NCBI GenBank assembly: GCA_963978545.1 | Contig: OZ021732.1 | Coordinates: forward strand, 34,674,123-34,738,122 | Source of the DNA: Linyphia triangularis | Lineage: Eukaryota > Arthropoda > Arachnida > Araneae > Linyphiidae | Direction: 5' to 3' | DNA: 64,000 nt | Part shown: positions 36,872 to 51,793 of the stretch, in pieces | Numbering within the stretch: position 1 is the stretch's first letter | Layout: each line of letters begins with the position of its first letter | Position numbers and translations under genes: made by a program | The notes under the pieces: model-generated | Seen by the model: only the letters and a program-made list of their open reading frames with translations | Told to the model about the DNA's origin: nothing | The model's database searches: none

Positions 36872-37440
36872 GCATAAAAAAATAATGCTTTAAAACCGTA
36901 CTTGCTCAGAAGTTGTTTACGGTATTGACTGACAGTAAATACATTGAAATATTACAATAAAATTCGAACCACTTATCGGACAGATGATTGTAATACATAA
37001 AAATATTTAAAAAAATAGGGGGGGAAGCGTTAAAATAACTTTTATAACTTTAAACTTTTAATAACTATATATAACTATAACTATATATAACTATAACTAT
37101 ATATAACTATAACTATATATAACTATAACTATATATAACTATATATAACTATAACTATATATAACTATAACTATATATAACTATATATATTTAATAACTA
37201 TATATGTTATAACTTTTGGTTTTATTCTGATGTAATAAAAAATACTTTTGTCACTCCAAGAATTTTTTCAAAATGTCATTTAATTTTAATGAAAGCAACT
37301 TTAATTGAATTTAAAAGTTTTCTCTACAATTTCCATGTACTAAAGCTTCTATGTACCAAATTTCATACCTTTAGGTGCAAAACTGTAGAATTGTATGAGG
37401 TTCAGACGTGCAGACAACTCATTTTTATATATATAGATAG
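36872..37440 (-). repeat. right inverted arm, interrupted by a satellite
   Basis: About 200 bases longer than the left arm. The extra length is mainly the tandem array at 37061-37206 and its A/T-rich borders. Confidence 0.7.
37061..37206 (+). repeat. tandem array of a 14-bp unit (TATATAACTATAAC)
   Basis: About ten units, some shortened to 9 bp. The left arm of the host element has no such array, so it grew in this arm after the element formed. The seed was probably a local TATAACTATATA sequence. Confidence 0.85.
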
Positions 37441-40400
37441 ATAAGTAATGAAGATTTCCTTTAATCGAAAATAAGTGATGTTACTTAACTTCAGATTCAT
37501 TCATTAATCACATACCTATAAAATAAAAATTCTGATGAAACAATATACATTTTGATGATGGTTATAGAAATTATCCTTCATTCAGTTTTTTTCATGTAAT
37601 CATAGATATATACAATAGCAATTTCGAAGATGTTAGTCTCTATCCTTAAGATTTATTGGAATTACTTCGGTTGTCTTCGGTTCCAAAACAAAAATCGGAA
37701 AAAAAAAGAGAACAGGTTGAATGTTCAAAATTTTTTAACACTCCACTAGGAAGCTCATTTCGCAATTGATTATTATTATTAATGATGTACCGTGAAAAAT
37801 GTTAGTGTTGTACTTAAAACTGAATGAAGAGAAGGAGTTTTGCTAACAAAGTAGTTGCTGCTTATAACCTTACCTTGTTTGAAAAGTTTATAAACTGAGA
37901 CGTCAGAGGTAGCTTATACGTGCAGTTAACAAAGAGTTTTCGCATCATCGCTGACAATCGAAACCCCCATTACAATTCCTTCTGGAATAGACATTATCAG
38001 TAACCTTCACCCCATTTTTATCTCTTAGAAATTCTAAGCATATCTTTTAATATTTTATGCTAACTTGTTATGAAATTTTAATGAAATCTAATTATAAAGA
38101 TTAGTACTCTACCCTTTCACTTCTCAACTAGAGTACAAAACAAGAAACTTGTTGGTTATAGTTACGTTTTCATCATGTCCTTAATATTTTTGTCACCTCT
38201 GTAGAGAACAACCGTTGGGATGATATCGGCACCAATATAATTTCACAGAGGACAGGTTTTTGTTATAAAGGGCACGTAAGAAGCTTATGTTGCTTCTTTG
38301 TAATGGAATGTGTGCAACCGCGATTTAAACCATTTTTAGAATTCCTATTCTAGTGATTTTTCAAATTCAATTAAACATATTTTTCAAGGACTGGTTATAT
38401 AGTTTAATTTAATTTTATTAATTGATGTTTTAAATTTTAAAATGTGGAAACCTATTTAGGACGGTGGTTATTTGTAAAATTTAACTAAAAAGAAAAAGGA
38501 AAGGATAGTGTTGTTGATAATTTGTAATTTTTCTTAGTAAATCTGCTATTAATAGTGTTTTAAGGTCATCAAATTTTAGCAAACTTTATAAAAGTACTTA
38601 AGAAAATAAAAATTGATTTTTATCACTTGGAGAGAGACTTGTTTATAGGAGTAAAACTTATCTTTAATTTGATTTTTACCGTAAACATTTAAAAAATATA
38701 ACTGTAGCGAAATTTTAAAATATTAAACCTTGATTTTAAGTGAACTTAAGAATGCTTAATATTGCTTAGAAACTCAAAACAGTCTCTGTTCAACAGGTTC
38801 TGTATTACGTTCTAAAATTTGCTTCTTACAATAGCTACAATTCACTAATTCCTTTTTGTTTCTTTTTACGGATGAACTTAGTTTCCAAAGCCATTTCATC
38901 TATTTCTGAGGCGATAAATTTTATAATGTATTTAACTTAATTGGTTCAATCACAACCTCGGGATAACTAGTGCACGGTGAACTTAAATATGCGTTAACTA
39001 ATGAGAATAGAAGATATTACCATTACTTCAGTAGTATCAACTTTCTGTTAGGTATAATTCGATTGGCTGTGATTCCAAAATCCTCTGTAGCACGTGGCAG
39101 TCTATGGTAGTACATAGAAGCACGCAATCGACACTATTTAATGTATTGAAGTAATTATCTGGCAATAAAATAGCATTAGTCAAACAGAAGAAGAATTTGT
39201 ACTACATTCTGTTAAGTTGTTGCGAGATCAACGCAGTAATCTACGAACATTGATAGTCATTATAAAGTCTGTAATTTTTAAGTAGCTAAGCAAAGACTTG
39301 AAGAAAAAATTTGTAACGTTATTTCACAAGGCTATGACAGTTACAAATAAAGTGGCAGTGGGAGAAAAAGGATAAACACACCTATTTTTTTCATTTTTGA
39401 ATTGTATTGTTTAGTTCATATACCAGTATTTGTTTTATTTCTCTGCTTTAGTTCTTATATTTCTACAGTATAGTCATGCAAACATCTAGTGGAAGAAATG
39501 TCTAAGTCTTTCGAAGCTTAATATAAATATTTATTTCTTATGATATTTCTAAATATGACATGTTAAAGTAGGACTAATAGTAAACTGCTTTAGTTTCCTA
39601 CCTTTTCCAACATTAAAATCACTGGTGACTTGATCTCAGTTAGAACATTAAATTTTTAGTGTAATATAGTAATTTCAGAGCTCATATGTATTAATTAATG
39701 TAGGTTTGTATTTGGAATCAACAATAAATTTACTGTTTAATAATGTTCTTTGACTTCACACTCTAAATAGTCATGTTATAGGTATCAGGTATTATATTTA
39801 AGTCAAGGGGGGGGGGGGGAGGTGATCTATCTACAATATTTTCAGAAAAATATTTATATTAAAAAATAATTAGATGTTGGCATTTTTTCAACATTAATTT
39901 TTATTCAAAAATATTAAAACATTCCCAATATGGTTTTTTTTTACTGTAAAAAATAAATAAATTAGTTTAGTAATTTTTAAGATACAAAACAGTTTGATTC
40001 AAATAACGTTATTACTCATGTCTGATTTCAAATATGTTTTATTTGCAATAACCTGAAAATGCAGCATTTATAAAAAAGTGTCTCATCTCTCTCTTTTTTT
40101 TTTTTGGGGGGGGGGGGGGATTTATATAAAAAATAAAAAATAAATTACAACTAAACGGTGCATCAGCAATAACACTTAATGGAAATTCCAAACGTAGTCT
40201 TCGATCCAAAAATAAAGAAACATTTCCAAAAATCCAACTAGAAAATCTATAAATATTTCATCGTGGTTAAAAATTTACGACCACAGCGGCAAATTTAGAC
40301 ACATCTATTCCAAGATATATAGATTTGATGGGGTGGTTTCACTCTTCCTTGCTTCTTTGATTTTATACGGTACTTACAAGTGTATTTTACGATTCACTGC

Positions 40401-41092
40401 ATGTCATTTCAGATGGCAGTGAAAATATAGAGCTCTATGATAAACAACCAGGAAGGATGCAGATTGCGTGTAATTTGATAGTCAGAAAGCTCATAAAATG
40501 TGAAATATGCCTGTGGTTGGCAGAGTGTTTTAAATGCACTTTATTACGATTTTACGTGTTGATGCATTTTTCAATGGAATATTGATGTACTTTTTCCTAA
40601 TGCATCAGACTGGATTAATTTTTATTCAAATTAATTTTCTATGTCGGTGTTAGATGTGAGATAGAATTAGGTAGATAAATCTAAAATATATATTCCATTT
40701 TCATAAATTGTGTACTGTCATGGAAGAATTTTAACACAGAAAACTTTCAATATAGAAGATGAAATTTATGTTTGCGATTCATAACGAAGAGGGTCATAAA
40801 CCTTTGCTTGATTTTAATATACAGAGTGCTCATAGTTTATTTTCGAGTTTTCTTTAATTTTATAACATTTTATAATAAAAAAAAAAAAATTAAAATAAAC
40901 AAAAAAAAAACATGTAATCCCATCCAAGAACTATATCATATTCTCAAACTGCATTATTTAAAAAAGTTTTAATTCCACAGACAAGTTAAGGTAGTAACAA
41001 AGCAGCATTTTGTGGACTGAGAATGAACTCATTTGACCACGATCAACATCTTCGTGTGTAGTGAAAGAACTTCTTGTTTCTGTTTAATGCAG
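37441..41092. other. AT-rich non-coding stretch
   Basis: Plain AT-rich DNA with G runs at 39807-39819 and 40106-40119, the latter directly after a T run. A run near 40879-40890. The plus frame at 40772-40972 is Lys/Ile-rich low complexity. No gene supported. Confidence 0.4.
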
Positions 41093-41242
41093 GATACTAT
41101 CCATTTCTTGAAATTGCTAAAGCCAACGCCGAATAGAATTATATCAAGGTGGATCTTTCCTGTATATACTCCTGAAACAACGTTGTGTAATGGAGATATA
41201 TTTTGTTTTGAACCACCTGAATACGTTCATTGCTTTATCTAG
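41093..41242 (+). CDS. candidate terminal coding exon, unrecognised
   Basis: A strong acceptor (TTCTGTTTAATGCAG) is followed, in phase 0, by 49 codons ending at TAG 41240-41242. The peptide (starts DTIHFLKLLKPTPNR, ends EPPEYVHCFI) is of mixed composition with several Pro and Cys. AATAAA lies at 41351-41356, about 110 bases after the stop, a plausible poly-A signal for a last exon. The frame also stays open upstream of the acceptor back to 41027. No homologous family recognised and no partner exon identified. Confidence 0.25.
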   Translation, partial: DTIHFLKLLKPTPNRIISRWIFPVYTPETTLCNGDIFCFEPPEYVHCFI

Positions 41243-42179
41243 TGAGCTCACCTGTTTTAATACTCACACCACGTGCCTGGAATGGATGCCATGTGTAAAT
41301 GACTTAAATTCGTTTATATTTTTAAAATATGTTGTATTTTATGAATATGTAATAAATGTTTGCGTCATATCCTGTAATCTATAGTTATGAGGTAAGAAAA
41401 ACCCTACTACAAATAATGAGCAACTGTATATTAACACTGCAACGGAATTTTCACGCTTCCGCGGTACGACGATATAGAGCGAAACACTTTACTTCTGTCG
41501 AATCTGCCAAGAGAAGATAGCACTTTGCGTGGAAGATTGTTTTAAAAATTACCACAAACCATAAAAATTTATTTCCTTGCATAAACTTTTTATTTTTGAA
41601 TAAACTTTGTTTAATTGTATTTGCTGTTCATTTAGGCCAAGCTTGATTTTTTATTCTATTTCCTGAGGCCATCTATTCATATTTACACTGTTATGCAACT
41701 AGTTTCTTCGTTGCTGTACAAATATGGCAAGTAATGAAGGGACGAGATGACTCGTAGTAGGCGTCCTGTGAAAGTATACAACCTACGATTTATCTACTAG
41801 TTAGCAGTCAACGTGCTAAAATGTGAATGTGTTACTTATGAGCAATGCCACATACTGCCTGAGAAAATAACTTTTGATCTGTAAAGCTGTTTTTCTTTTA
41901 TATAAAGATCATTATCATTTACTGATTTTTTGTCTTTATTTTACTGAATTTATAATGTGTAATAAGAGACTAAGTACTTTAAAGATCTTAAACACTACTG
42001 TCGTAAAAGTTGTTACATTACATTAAGTGGCTCATCATTAATCAAAGACAGCTTAGTAAAGTATTTGTACATATAAAACTGACTACGCATAATACACCAG
42101 TTGAGGAAGTGAAAGGATTAATAATAAATTCCCATTTCTAGAATTTTCAAAACAGCATTTAAATTTATTACGTTTCTGA
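41243..42179. other. non-coding stretch
   Basis: AT-rich with a small CpG-bearing patch at 41445-41520. Nothing else seen. Confidence 0.4.
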
Positions 42180-42401
42180 ACCTTCCCATTTAAATCAACT
42201 TTCCTGAAATGGAAAGTAATTTTGCTCCATGGCAAGATCTTTCTCATTTTAGAGTTTTCGAAAAAGCTGTGCGTCGGAATGAAAAATAGTTTATTCCATT
42301 CGGCTCTTGTAAGCTGTCATCACGTTTTCGCAAAACACTCACGCAGAATTTTAAACAGGTACTTTGGAGGAATGGGTAAATGCCAGACGAACGAAATGTA
42401 G
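42180..42401 (+). other. 73-codon open frame in a GC-balanced patch
   Basis: The frame is open between TGA at 42177 and TAG at 42399-42401. It lacks a Met start in its first part (first ATG near 42279). The C-terminal half (HVFAKHSRRILNRYFGG) is basic and not low-complexity. It could be an old exon or a chance frame in a patch of higher GC. Confidence 0.15.
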
Positions 42402-44814
42402 CTGACGAATTGTTGCCCACATGAGTGTTAAATAACGTCGTTTTTTAAATTGGACTCGTAGTAACACAACCAATACTTCATAACGAACATTTATTTAGAC
42501 TATATGTGAAAGTCTATCTTGTTTTTACTTATTTTATAACACCAAAAGTAGTATAAAATGAAGGTTTTCAAATTAAATTCAAATCGTAATAACGATTAAC
42601 ATGGAGGTAGACTAAGGAGATTTTGTATTTACTCTATTTCTACTGAAAATTTCTGAGTAGAGTTTGTAATGACTTTTCCCAACTGAAAATGAATTCCCAT
42701 ATTTTGTCAATGGTATGTGGTATTTGTTTAATGTATTTAGTACTTTACTTAATATATTTATTTGTGTGATGATTTTTCAAATAACACATATATGTGCATT
42801 AATATGTTTGTTTTGTCTATTTTAGACATGTTTCATAATATTTCGTAAAGGTTAATGGAATTACAGCAAAAAACTTAAAATAACTAGTTTTACCTTAAAA
42901 AAAAAGTATGCGAATACATATTTCTGAGAATGTATTTATCTTTTATGGCAGCATTAGTAGCTTCTTGGTTAATACGTTGAACTTAAAACAATTTTGACTG
43001 TGTAAATAAATATAACATCTTTGTATATTAAAAAAAAAAAATCCTTTCCACTTTAAGTCCCACATTATAATACATTCAGAGCTAAAATATGGACTTTTAT
43101 CTATTTGTTTTGTTATTTCTGTACGTTGCTTACTTAATGTGTACATAAAAATATTTTTGTTTTATATTTTAGAACACCCTACTGCTGAACAAAGCACAAT
43201 TTTGATGCTATTCCCATGAAGAATAAACATAATCTCTAACATTTACATATTTAAAATAAAAGTATTTACATAATAAGTAATCACAACCAACTTTTGTAAT
43301 TTAGGTATCGAATAAAACACTGGTGAGGAATAAGCAGTTATAATTTTGAATTAAAACCTACTGTTACCTAATTAATCCTACTTGTACTATTTTCTTGACA
43401 AGTCTCTTAGACTCTTAGGTGGAACTTGATTATCATTTTTAAGAATGCATTCAGAACTGCAAGCTTTTTCTGCTAAGTGAATGAAATATCAATACATTTT
43501 CTAAACTTGTGAATCGAACCAAGAAAATTTGATTGGAAGAAGTAGAATACAAGTTATTGAAAGAACATATGAAAGTAAACTGAATGTTACAATGTATATT
43601 AATGTTTCAACAACAAGGATTTTATAATGAAAAACCAGATAAGGAATATATCGTAACAGTTTCTTTTTAGAAATACAATTCTAGTACAATTTGAAAGACC
43701 GCGCTTTTATTTTAACATTTGCAATTTCAAAAAAAGTTTCTAAAAATAAAGCGTTACTATTTTCTTAAGTAAAAGAACTTTTACTATAAAAATTCGGAAA
43801 GAGGTTTTGGGAAACGACTTTAAACATCCATTGTTTTCTTAAAGAAAATAAAATGATACATTTCCTCTCCACCAAATCGAAAGGTTCTTCTGGACTTTAA
43901 TAAAACTGTTGTTGTAGTTCCCAAACTGAATTTTCACTGAAACAACATTCTTGTTTTAGGCTGACAGTATATTTGATCGAAAAATAAAATTTACTCTGGT
44001 ATTTTTAGTTATTGGTTCCGTATTGCGTTTATAAAATATTTCCTATCTGAAAAAAGTTTTTTCTTGGTCAGATTACTCCATGGCAAATTGATCATGTTTG
44101 AGTTTGACTGTATTTGTTCGATTGTGTTTGCTCATCAGGATTTAGTAAAACAAAAGACATTTTACTTTTAGAAAGTATATTTGTAGTGTGTGTTTTAAGT
44201 ATTGAATATCATAGAAGTCAATTCAATTTCAAGGTATATATGTTTAAAAATTTAATTATCATGGGTATTTACTTTACATTTTTTAAAAGTGGAGTTTCCA
44301 ATTTTATAAATCGAAAGTCTTATATTTTTAAGATATAAATATTTTCTGAATTTTTTATGAAGTATAAATGTTTTATATTGAAATGTATTTGTGGTTATAT
44401 TTATTTTCTTTAATATATAAGAGAAGACTGTATAGTCAGCTTGAAAATATAAATTAACTTCCATTGTGGATATAAAATAAAGTTGCAATTGATGCATTTA
44501 CACAATTGTTTGTATTTACTCTCAGGAAATTAAGACTTTGCGTGCTAACTTTTAGAGGCCTTGAATAGTTCTAGTTGTAATCACACAAAACTATGAATTT
44601 TTTTAGTGAAAAAGTATAATTTTATTATCTATTTTTAAAATGTTTTGTTTTTCGATAAAGGCATTTAATAAATTGTGATATGAGTATTTTTCATCCTTTA
44701 TAATTAGTTATATTTGATATAGAAGTTTGATTTTATGAAAATGACACGTTCAAAATTCAAAACAACATAACCCTAATTAAAAAACTTCTGCAAATGGTGT
44801 TATTTTGTTCACAG
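42402..44814. other. AT-rich non-coding stretch
   Basis: Plain AT-rich DNA. The frames at 42943-43146, 44114-44338 and 44252-44497 have no features and are composition-driven. Confidence 0.45.
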
Positions 44815-44840
44815 CTGGTATTATATACGACCATCGAGAG
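44815..44840 (+). other. candidate 26-nt microexon
   Basis: The order is CCCTAAT (branch-point-like, 44771-44777), then TATTTTGTTCACAG, then 26 bases, then GAG|GTAAGTG. Both splice sites are close to consensus and all three frames through the 26 bases are open (one reads GIIYDHRE). It could belong to a gene whose introns span this region, but chance cannot be excluded. Confidence 0.25.
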
Positions 44841-45599
44841 GTAAGTGTTCTTTTCCAAAAGATTTTATTGTAGAATATAAAGCATTATGTGTGCTTTACA
44901 ATTAAATTTGGTTCAAACATATTATGTTTAAAAGCCAAATATCATGTATTAAAATATGTCTAAAATTAGTTTGTATATGGTAATAAAACTGCTGAAAAGT
45001 CAATCGAGGGAATGCACAGCATTCTATTTCGTATCGTTATATTCAAAATAGTTTTTAAGACATTTCCTGCTGCTACTCATCTACAATTGAAAATATACAT
45101 TTTGTTCTGAAATACACAATGCGTACAATGTAAGAGAAGTAGTTCAATGGTGCTCACAATTTTCTTATCCAGTAGGATTGAATATATATGCTTGAAGTTT
45201 TCTATATAATGGGACAATCTTGTTATGATAGATACTATTTTGCAATTAGTTATTTATTAGATAATATGATCAATAAAATTAATACTCTATGGAGAGAAAT
45301 TATTATTTATTTTATGAATATTTTACAGAAATTGTTCTCATGAGTGTGTGCATCTCAACTGCTTTGCATTTATTAATTATATAATTAACACTAATATACG
45401 TTAATTTTTGTTTCCTATTTCAATTGAATGGCGTATGATATTGACCCATCTTCAAATGAATGTTATGAACAACAATTTAATTAAGCTGCAATAAAATTTA
45501 TTTCTGATTGAGTTGCTTTACTTATTTTGTATTAGCAGCTTGTTAAACATGACGCAATAAATCTAAGTTGTCTCCGAGTAATTTTAGACTAACACCTGT
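44841..45599. other. AT-rich non-coding stretch
   Basis: Plain AT-rich DNA. Nothing seen. Confidence 0.45.
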
Positions 45600-46330
45600 A
45601 TCGTCCTTTTCGTGGGCGTTTTCATGTGGGGGACCATAAAACGACTCTTCTCAATATTGAAAATTTCATTTCTACAGCATAAGTTCATGACCAAGACGAT
45701 TCCTAAACCCCTTATAATTTACTCAGTTTAATTCGGCATTTATCCGCTTTTAAAACTGTCTACTTCAATTTTATTTAACGGTGATTTTCGATTACGCCAC
45801 GATCCAAGAGCAAAATCCATTGATAAAATCATTTACAGCGTAAAGAACATAGCCTCCTCACTTCTACGGTACTAACCATTCCCGAAATCTCTTCGGACGC
45901 CTTACAAACAATAAAAGCCCCATTCCGAGCAGCACCTCGGCCCCCCTCTTTTGAAGACCCTTTGGAGTCCGACACTTCCCTTTATGGGTAATTTAGAAGG
46001 AAGAAATCCAGACCGGGCTCTTTTAGTTCTCGCGTAATACAGACTCCCATTTCCCTTCAAGGGGAGATAAGATTAGGACCCTTTTCATGCGATCCAATTC
46101 CTTTTGACGTAAAAGCTATTTCTCAGGATGATGGCTTGCTGCAACTAAAAAGAAAAGAGATTGCGCCAGGCCCCGCCTTTTGCCTTTTACAGATAGGGCC
46201 TTACCGGTGGGGGCAAGTGGTGCGGATCACCTTGTAAATGTGTCTGGGAGAGAGATGAATGGTTTTTAGTCTGGCTGTAGCCATGAAATGGTGTTGCGCA
46301 AAAGGTTAGAATAGTTTATCGCAGTTGGGA
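45600..46330. other. long GC-balanced island, candidate conserved non-coding element
   Basis: The longest block of balanced composition outside mobile elements. It is non-repetitive, has CpG-containing words throughout (for example near 45870-45960 and 46140-46230) and a GATA-type AGATAAGAT at 46067-46075. No frame of note crosses it on either strand. A regulatory element or a non-coding RNA gene is possible; a horizontally acquired or old repeat piece cannot be ruled out. Confidence 0.28.
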
Positions 46331-46565
46331 TACAATCAGTTCATTTGTAAGGTAATGAAGATTAATATTTTCTTACGCTTATGCTAAATAACTAAACATA
46401 AAACCATAAAATAGTATATATAAAAGTGTTATTCTTTTTCGACTCTTTTAGTTGCTAGCACAAAAGAGTAGAGAAATCTAAAGTGGTTCCCACCAGAATT
46501 CATTTGACTAAAAATCAATACTTTGCCATTTTCCTTCCTATTTTTATTGGTGGTGGCGTAGTTTC

Positions 46566-46569
<4 letters not shown>

Positions 46570-46596
<27 letters not shown>

Positions 46597-46890
46597 TGAC
46601 TGATCGCTATCCTCTGAACAAGTGACATACCAAGAAATTTTTGGAGTTAGATATTTTCACTGACATTTCAAAGCTACAAGCGGTAGCATTTTGATAGAAA
46701 CATAATACTTAAAATAGCACGTTGCCAAAAAAAAAAAAAAGAAAAAAAAAAAAAAAAAAAAAAAAAGAAGGAAAACAAATTATATAGCATTGAATAGAGT
46801 CAGATGTAATTAAGAATATCTTATTTCTGATTTCCCAATTTTTTCCCTTTTAGTCAAAAAAAGAAAGGAAAAAAAAAAAAAAAAAAAAAA
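46570..46890 (+). repeat. cluster of three poly-A runs
   Basis: A runs at 46570-46596, 46728-46766 (one G interruption) and about 46871-46890 within 320 bases. They could be tails of decayed retroelements, but no body is recognisable. Confidence 0.7.
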
Positions 46891-47460
46891 ACTAATTGCA
46901 AAGTTTTGTAAAAGAAAAGAATATAAATAAAATAAACAATTTTTAAACTTGTAGCTTCGTCAAAGTTTATAAAGACGAAAAAGAATTTAAAAATCTGAAA
47001 AACAGTAATTTTCCTATACCGGTTTTGGAATCATTCCTTCGATGGCTTGGTATCAATACTTTATTGATGGTTTTGATGTGTTGTGTAGAAGTGTAAAATC
47101 AGTATGGTTAGTGCTTATGGGGAAATATAGTGATTGTTTGTATGTTATCTAGGATGATATATCTGATTCAGAAAGTTTCACTGTTGGCAGGATTCATCGA
47201 GGGTAGACACTTTAGGTTACTTTGCAAAAGCCTTCCCAGGTGGACGTTTAGCAAGAATAGTTTTCTTCTTTAATTTTTACAGAAAAAAAGAAAGCTTTTA
47301 GAAGAAAGTAAGACAGTCAGGTTCAGATAATATGTTTCAGTAGCAATCGTTTTTCGATGTTCTGATAAAATTAACTATAAACGAAATTTACAGTAGTAGA
47401 CTGAATACGCAGGTGCTACTCAGCCTGTTCATGTCTTGAATTATTATACTCAATATATAA
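46891..47460. other. non-coding stretch
   Basis: AT-rich to moderately balanced DNA between the poly-A cluster and hAT copy B. Nothing seen. Confidence 0.4.
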
Positions 47461-47468
47461 ACTTAAAC
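47461..47468. repeat. left target-site duplication of hAT copy B
   Basis: ACTTAAAC, identical to 50292-50299. Confidence 0.92.
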
Positions 47469-47489
47469 CAGTGATTCTCAACCTGTGGG

Positions 47490-47515
47490 GCTCGCCCCCC
47501 TAGGAGGGCGCGAGC
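47490..47515. repeat. subterminal GC-rich palindrome of hAT copy B
   Basis: GCTCGCC and GGCGCGAGC face each other around CCTAGG. The same position in copy A has a similar but less perfect palindrome. Subterminal hairpins or repeats often serve as transposase contacts in hAT elements; that role is inferred here. Confidence 0.6.
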
Positions 47516-47697
47516 ACACTAAAGAGGAGACGCGAGAACATCCAAAAGAAAATATTATTTAAAAAAGTTGATTAACTGACTGAAATTAAAGCACACATAC
47601 ACATAGAAAACAAAATACATTTCGACATATTTAACAAATAAAGTAAAACAACTCACTAAATCAAAACATACTAAATTAAAAACATATTTAACAATTA

Positions 47698-49861
<2,164 letters not shown>

Positions 49862-50227
49862 GAGTCTGCATAAATCAGCTGCCTTGAATATTTAATATGG
49901 TGAATTGCAATTAGCACGAAAACATATATAACATACACATTCACGATAGATTCGATAGCGATAGAGGGATCGACTCGAATGAGACTGGCTGGAATTGAAA
50001 CTTGGGTTATCGAAAATTTTCCTTCTTCCTATTAGAAAACATTTGCTCTGCGCATGCATGAGACGGCGTCGGTCGTGTTCATCGCCCGCTTGTCAAAATG
50101 CCTGATGTGGCTTCTCGCTAACGTTGGCTCACTTTTACTCTTGTTTTGGTAGTTAGTTAAAAATAATTTTAAAACAGAATCCAAAATACTCAATATACAT
50201 TATTGTTGTATACATTTTATTGTAATC

Positions 50228-50241
50228 GGGGGGGGGGGGGG
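50228..50241 (+). repeat. 14-base G run in the right end of hAT copy B
   Basis: Copy A has GGGGGCGCGATG at the homologous place, so the pure G run arose in copy B. Confidence 0.85.
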
Positions 50242-50291
50242 AATTATGATTGAAAACTGGGCCGCGAATACTGAAAGGTTGAGAAACGCTG

Positions 50292-50299
50292 ACTTAAAC
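50292..50299. repeat. right target-site duplication of hAT copy B
   Basis: ACTTAAAC, identical to 47461-47468. Confidence 0.92.
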
Positions 50300-51783
50300 A
50301 GTTGGTGAATCTGTTTTATATAAATATTGTTATAGTTTACTACACATTAATAATTTATAAGCAGATCAATGAATGATAATGTTCCATTTTATAAAAAACA
50401 AATACTTGTCGTTTTCTTTGTTTCATAAATAAATAGAAACAGTTATACCACTTTGGTCCGGAACCTTTTAGTTAATCATAGCATCGTACAATTTTTGTTT
50501 TAGCATCCAACAAGAAAATTAAGGCAAAAAGGAGAATAAATTCCAAACATTTTCTCATTAATCCAAAGGCCTTTTTTGTGCGTGGAGGTTAAGATGGGGT
50601 AAAGCATGCTTACTTTCACAAGAGGATCATAAAAAGAAGCAGTAAAAGAGTTATGATTATGTAACAGGAGAAGTATATTCCTCTCCAAGGAAGACTAAAC
50701 ACCGTACAAGATATTTATCTTTCGATATATCATGAAACACAGGGCCATATTTACTGTAATAAACCTAAAATCAAAAAGGAGGCTGATATTTACTGCGATA
50801 TTTTCCCGTTTATTTAATTTGGGGAAAAGGAAGCCGTATAAAATGTTCAATAAACTGATTACTAATATAGAGTTGTGTGGGTTAAATATTTAAATTATTG
50901 TAAAAAACAACAACAATTTGATCAATATAAAACTATATCAATGCATACACTAACATTTTAATTTTTAAAGCGATAGTTATGGAGACCATATATGTTATAC
51001 TCTTTATGAAAACTGGTAAGTACGATTTAAATAAGTACTGTTAAATGAGGATTTCCATTTATTGCTGATGAATTTCAACTTATTGGATTTGAATTGAAAA
51101 TAATATAGTAAATATCCAATGAACATTAAGTCTTGTTGTTTGATTTTCCTAAAACATAAACAAGAGAAGTAAATCTAGAGTTTACTTTCACATGTTTGCA
51201 CTTTTAGATGAGTATAAAAGATTAGAGAGTCTTTATAAAAATATTTGGTTTTGAGTATAAATAATATTTACTTATTTTAATTTAAGTTTCTAGAAAATTA
51301 TTTAATTGTGAAAAAATTCAAAACTGAGAAGACTTGAAATGAATGGCTTATTTATGTGTTGGACTTTCTTTATAGAACAATTGCCAATTAGAGAAACAAT
51401 ATAATGTTTCAAAACAAAATAAAATTAGAAATCAGAAAGTTCAGGTTCAAAATTTGTAATCATAAGGTTTATGTTAAAAAAAGTTAACTTTATAAGAAAT
51501 TATTGCATGTCGAGAGTGAATAATACAATTAGTGCAGTAAGTATTGGTGACAATTTAATTATAAGTTGAGGATTGATGAGTTGATATTACTAAAGTTTCA
51601 GGTTCATCCTCCAAAAGAGCAAAATCTGATACAAATGGTAATACATATTTAAAAATTTACTTGAATAAGAAATTCATTTTATCTTTAACACTCATACAAA
51701 TGTAAATAGATACTTAATTTCCACATTAGTCTTTAAGATATCAATAGAAATTAGCTTTCAGAAACAAGCAATTGATGCGCATA
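50300..51783. other. AT-rich stretch with one weak exon candidate
   Basis: Plain AT-rich DNA. At 50971-51015 a CTAAC branch-like word and TTTTTAAAG acceptor precede 45 bases ending CTG|GTAAGTA, with two of three frames open; this may be chance. The 62-codon minus frame at 50500-50688 is not supported. Confidence 0.35.
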
Positions 51784-51793
51784 CAAAACATAC
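51784..51793. repeat. left 10-bp target-site duplication of the foldback element
   Basis: CAAAACATAC, identical to 54664-54673, placed exactly outside the two inverted ends. Confidence 0.88.

Larger units (their letters stand above)
35563..37440. mobile_element. inverted-repeat DNA element, unclassified (about 1.9 kb)
   Basis: The left arm 35563-35928 and the right arm 36872-37440 are reverse complements with substitutions. Outer shared words include GAGTTGTCTG and GGTACATAGAAGCTTTAGTA, and inner ones CGGTTTTAAAGCATTAT. The termini are runs of TATATATATA, so exact ends and any target duplication cannot be fixed. The middle (35929-36871) has frames of up to 60 codons (36446-36628 plus) with no transposase motif. 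It is probably a non-autonomous element; superfamily unknown. Confidence 0.7.

Noticed and set aside
37061..37206. Regular repeats resembling a CRISPR-type array
   Set aside because: Units are directly adjacent with no unique spacers; this is a simple 14-bp satellite in a eukaryotic genome.
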